Shown: in pieces, positions 63,332-64,000 of the stretch
Layout of the letters: the number at the start of each line of letters is the position of its first letter
How positions within the stretch are numbered: the stretch's first letter is position 1
Assembly (NCBI RefSeq): GCF_016744155.1
Contig: NZ_JADGEW010000002.1
Location: 164,720 to 228,719, forward strand
Origin: Amphritea sp.
Lineage (GTDB): Bacteria; Pseudomonadota; Gammaproteobacteria; Pseudomonadales; Balneatricaceae
DNA: 64,000 nucleotides
Direction of reading: 5' to 3'
Notes under the pieces: model-generated
Told to the model about the DNA's origin: nothing
Database searches by the model: none
What the model saw: only the letters and a program-made list of their open reading frames with translations
Program-made: the position numbers and the translations under genes

Positions 63332-63363
63332 TCTTTGTTCTTTCCCAAATTAAAGTGGGTTTG

Positions 63364-63570
63364 TTAGTGGAGAGATGGGTTAATGTTTATAGCTGAGACA
63401 CCCGATTGACCATTCCAGTGGGCTTCCCGACCTTCTCGCCAACCACTCATCCAGTGGCTACGTAGGTCTAGAATATTGACTGGGCACTCGTCTCTTGATT
63501 TACCGACGAGCCCGGCTTGAAAACCGCGGTTGAAAAGTACTGAAGAACGATCACGTTTTTGTCTCTTCAT
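63364..63570 (-). CDS. rmf: Ribosome modulation factor
   Basis: 68 residues from the ATG at 63568-63570, beginning KRQKRDRSSVLFNRGFQAG and containing ECPVNILDLRSHWMSGWREG. It matches RMF, which binds 30S subunits and, with HPF, pairs 70S ribosomes into inactive 100S dimers in stationary phase. The frame is open 27 codons further upstream, but the family starts at MKRQKRD and the extra part is not conserved-looking. Slightly longer than E. coli RMF (55). Confidence 0.93.
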   Translation of the reverse strand: MKRQKRDRSSVLFNRGFQAGLVGKSRDECPVNILDLRSHWMSGWREGREAHWNGQSGVSAININPSLH

Positions 63571-64000
63571 AAGACAGCCTCTCTGGTTCTTTATATTTTT
63601 CGATAGGTTACTGAATGTGACGTGCTTAACAGTGAAATAGTAATTAGTCATTTCAGCGAATCTTTGCCGTCTCAGTAAACCTGGTTTTTGTGACTTACTT
63701 GCTCCTGTTGTATGTGTTGCCTAGTTTCGTTACTTAGCTTATCTGTCATAGTTTGTTAAATCGGACTATGAACTTCACAGAATTTCACAATGGCGGAAAT
63801 AAGATTGGGTGTGTAATTAAAAAAAGATATTAAAGATCGCGTTTTAATAGAATTACTATAAACGCAACTGCAAAAATAGTTATGACTTCAATGGCTTGCA
63901 AAGTATCTTCAAACTATAAAATTCGAAATGAAAAAAATTCACTTTAATAACAATTGTTTTGAAATCTAATCTTAGTCATTGGTCTTAAAAGCGTTTGCCG
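63571..64000. other. AT-rich right-end region, no supported gene
   Basis: 430 bases, strongly AT-rich, upstream of rmf and running to the window edge. Only open frames of about 20 codons or fewer are present. The rmf promoter, and perhaps that of a gene beyond the edge, should lie here. Nothing more can be assigned. Confidence 0.6.

Noticed and set aside
63571..63651. N-terminal extension of RMF by 27 residues
   Set aside because: RMF begins MKRQKRD; the upstream stretch is AT-rich leader without family similarity.

Overview
The window looks like a chromosomal segment of a marine, free-living gammaproteobacterium, most likely of the Oceanospirillaceae type. This is inferred from protein character only: an ArgP/ArgO pair, a PQQ operon, GdhB-type NAD-glutamate dehydrogenase, RMF, class-2 PyrD, DUF2835 and DUF3012 proteins, and many c-di-GMP and chemotaxis genes. 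No rRNA, tRNA or CRISPR array was seen.

Layout. 1-16.5 kb is a signalling region. It holds the start of rlmJ, a periplasmic binding protein followed closely by a GGDEF-EAL-CZB protein, a membrane-anchored LuxR-type protein, a CHASE-PAS-GAF-GGDEF cyclase, divergent argP/argO, an Aer-like chemoreceptor, an ExaC-type aldehyde dehydrogenase, and a Cache-PAS-GGDEF cyclase followed by bacteriohemerythrin. 16.5-23.5 kb holds arfB, a DUF3012 lipoprotein, the operon pqqA-B-C-D-E with an S9 peptidase downstream, and a PhnA/YjdM protein.

23.9-31.7 kb is the most unusual part: an integron-type gene-cassette array with twelve recognisable attC sites but no integrase gene in the window (a CALIN-type array). 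The cassettes carry short, AT-rich, mostly unrelated genes: an abortive-infection-like protein, three membrane proteins of unknown family, an ankyrin protein, an Imm58-like immunity protein and a second small immunity-like protein, a cytosine-deaminase-like enzyme, a GNAT acetyltransferase, a DUF1330 protein, an inverted flavin amine oxidase and a VOC protein. A GFA-family gene follows the last clear attC. Degenerate attC-like remnants at about 32.1, 37.3 and 38.0 kb suggest that the array once reached 38.1 kb and has partly decayed into ordinary chromosome.

32-40 kb is a mixed accessory region: flavin reductase-like, class-IV aminotransferase, rhlE, a PLP gamma-lyase/synthase, gamma-glutamylcyclotransferase and small membrane or secreted proteins. 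40.4-48.5 kb is a compact operon: zinc-ribbon BPSS1780-like membrane protein, RDD, SpoIIM-like, DUF4129, DUF4350, MoxR AAA+ ATPase and DUF58. This is a known MoxR-associated membrane module; here batD lies apart at 55.1-56.9 kb. 48.5-64 kb is mostly core: a TauE/SafE permease, an EamA exporter, iorAB, a 14-copy heptanucleotide tandem repeat abutting riboflavin synthase, a YfcH-like epimerase, batD, gdhB, a DUF2835 gene, pyrD and rmf.

All function calls are from reading translated sequence and remembered family motifs; no search was run. Domain boundaries are approximate.
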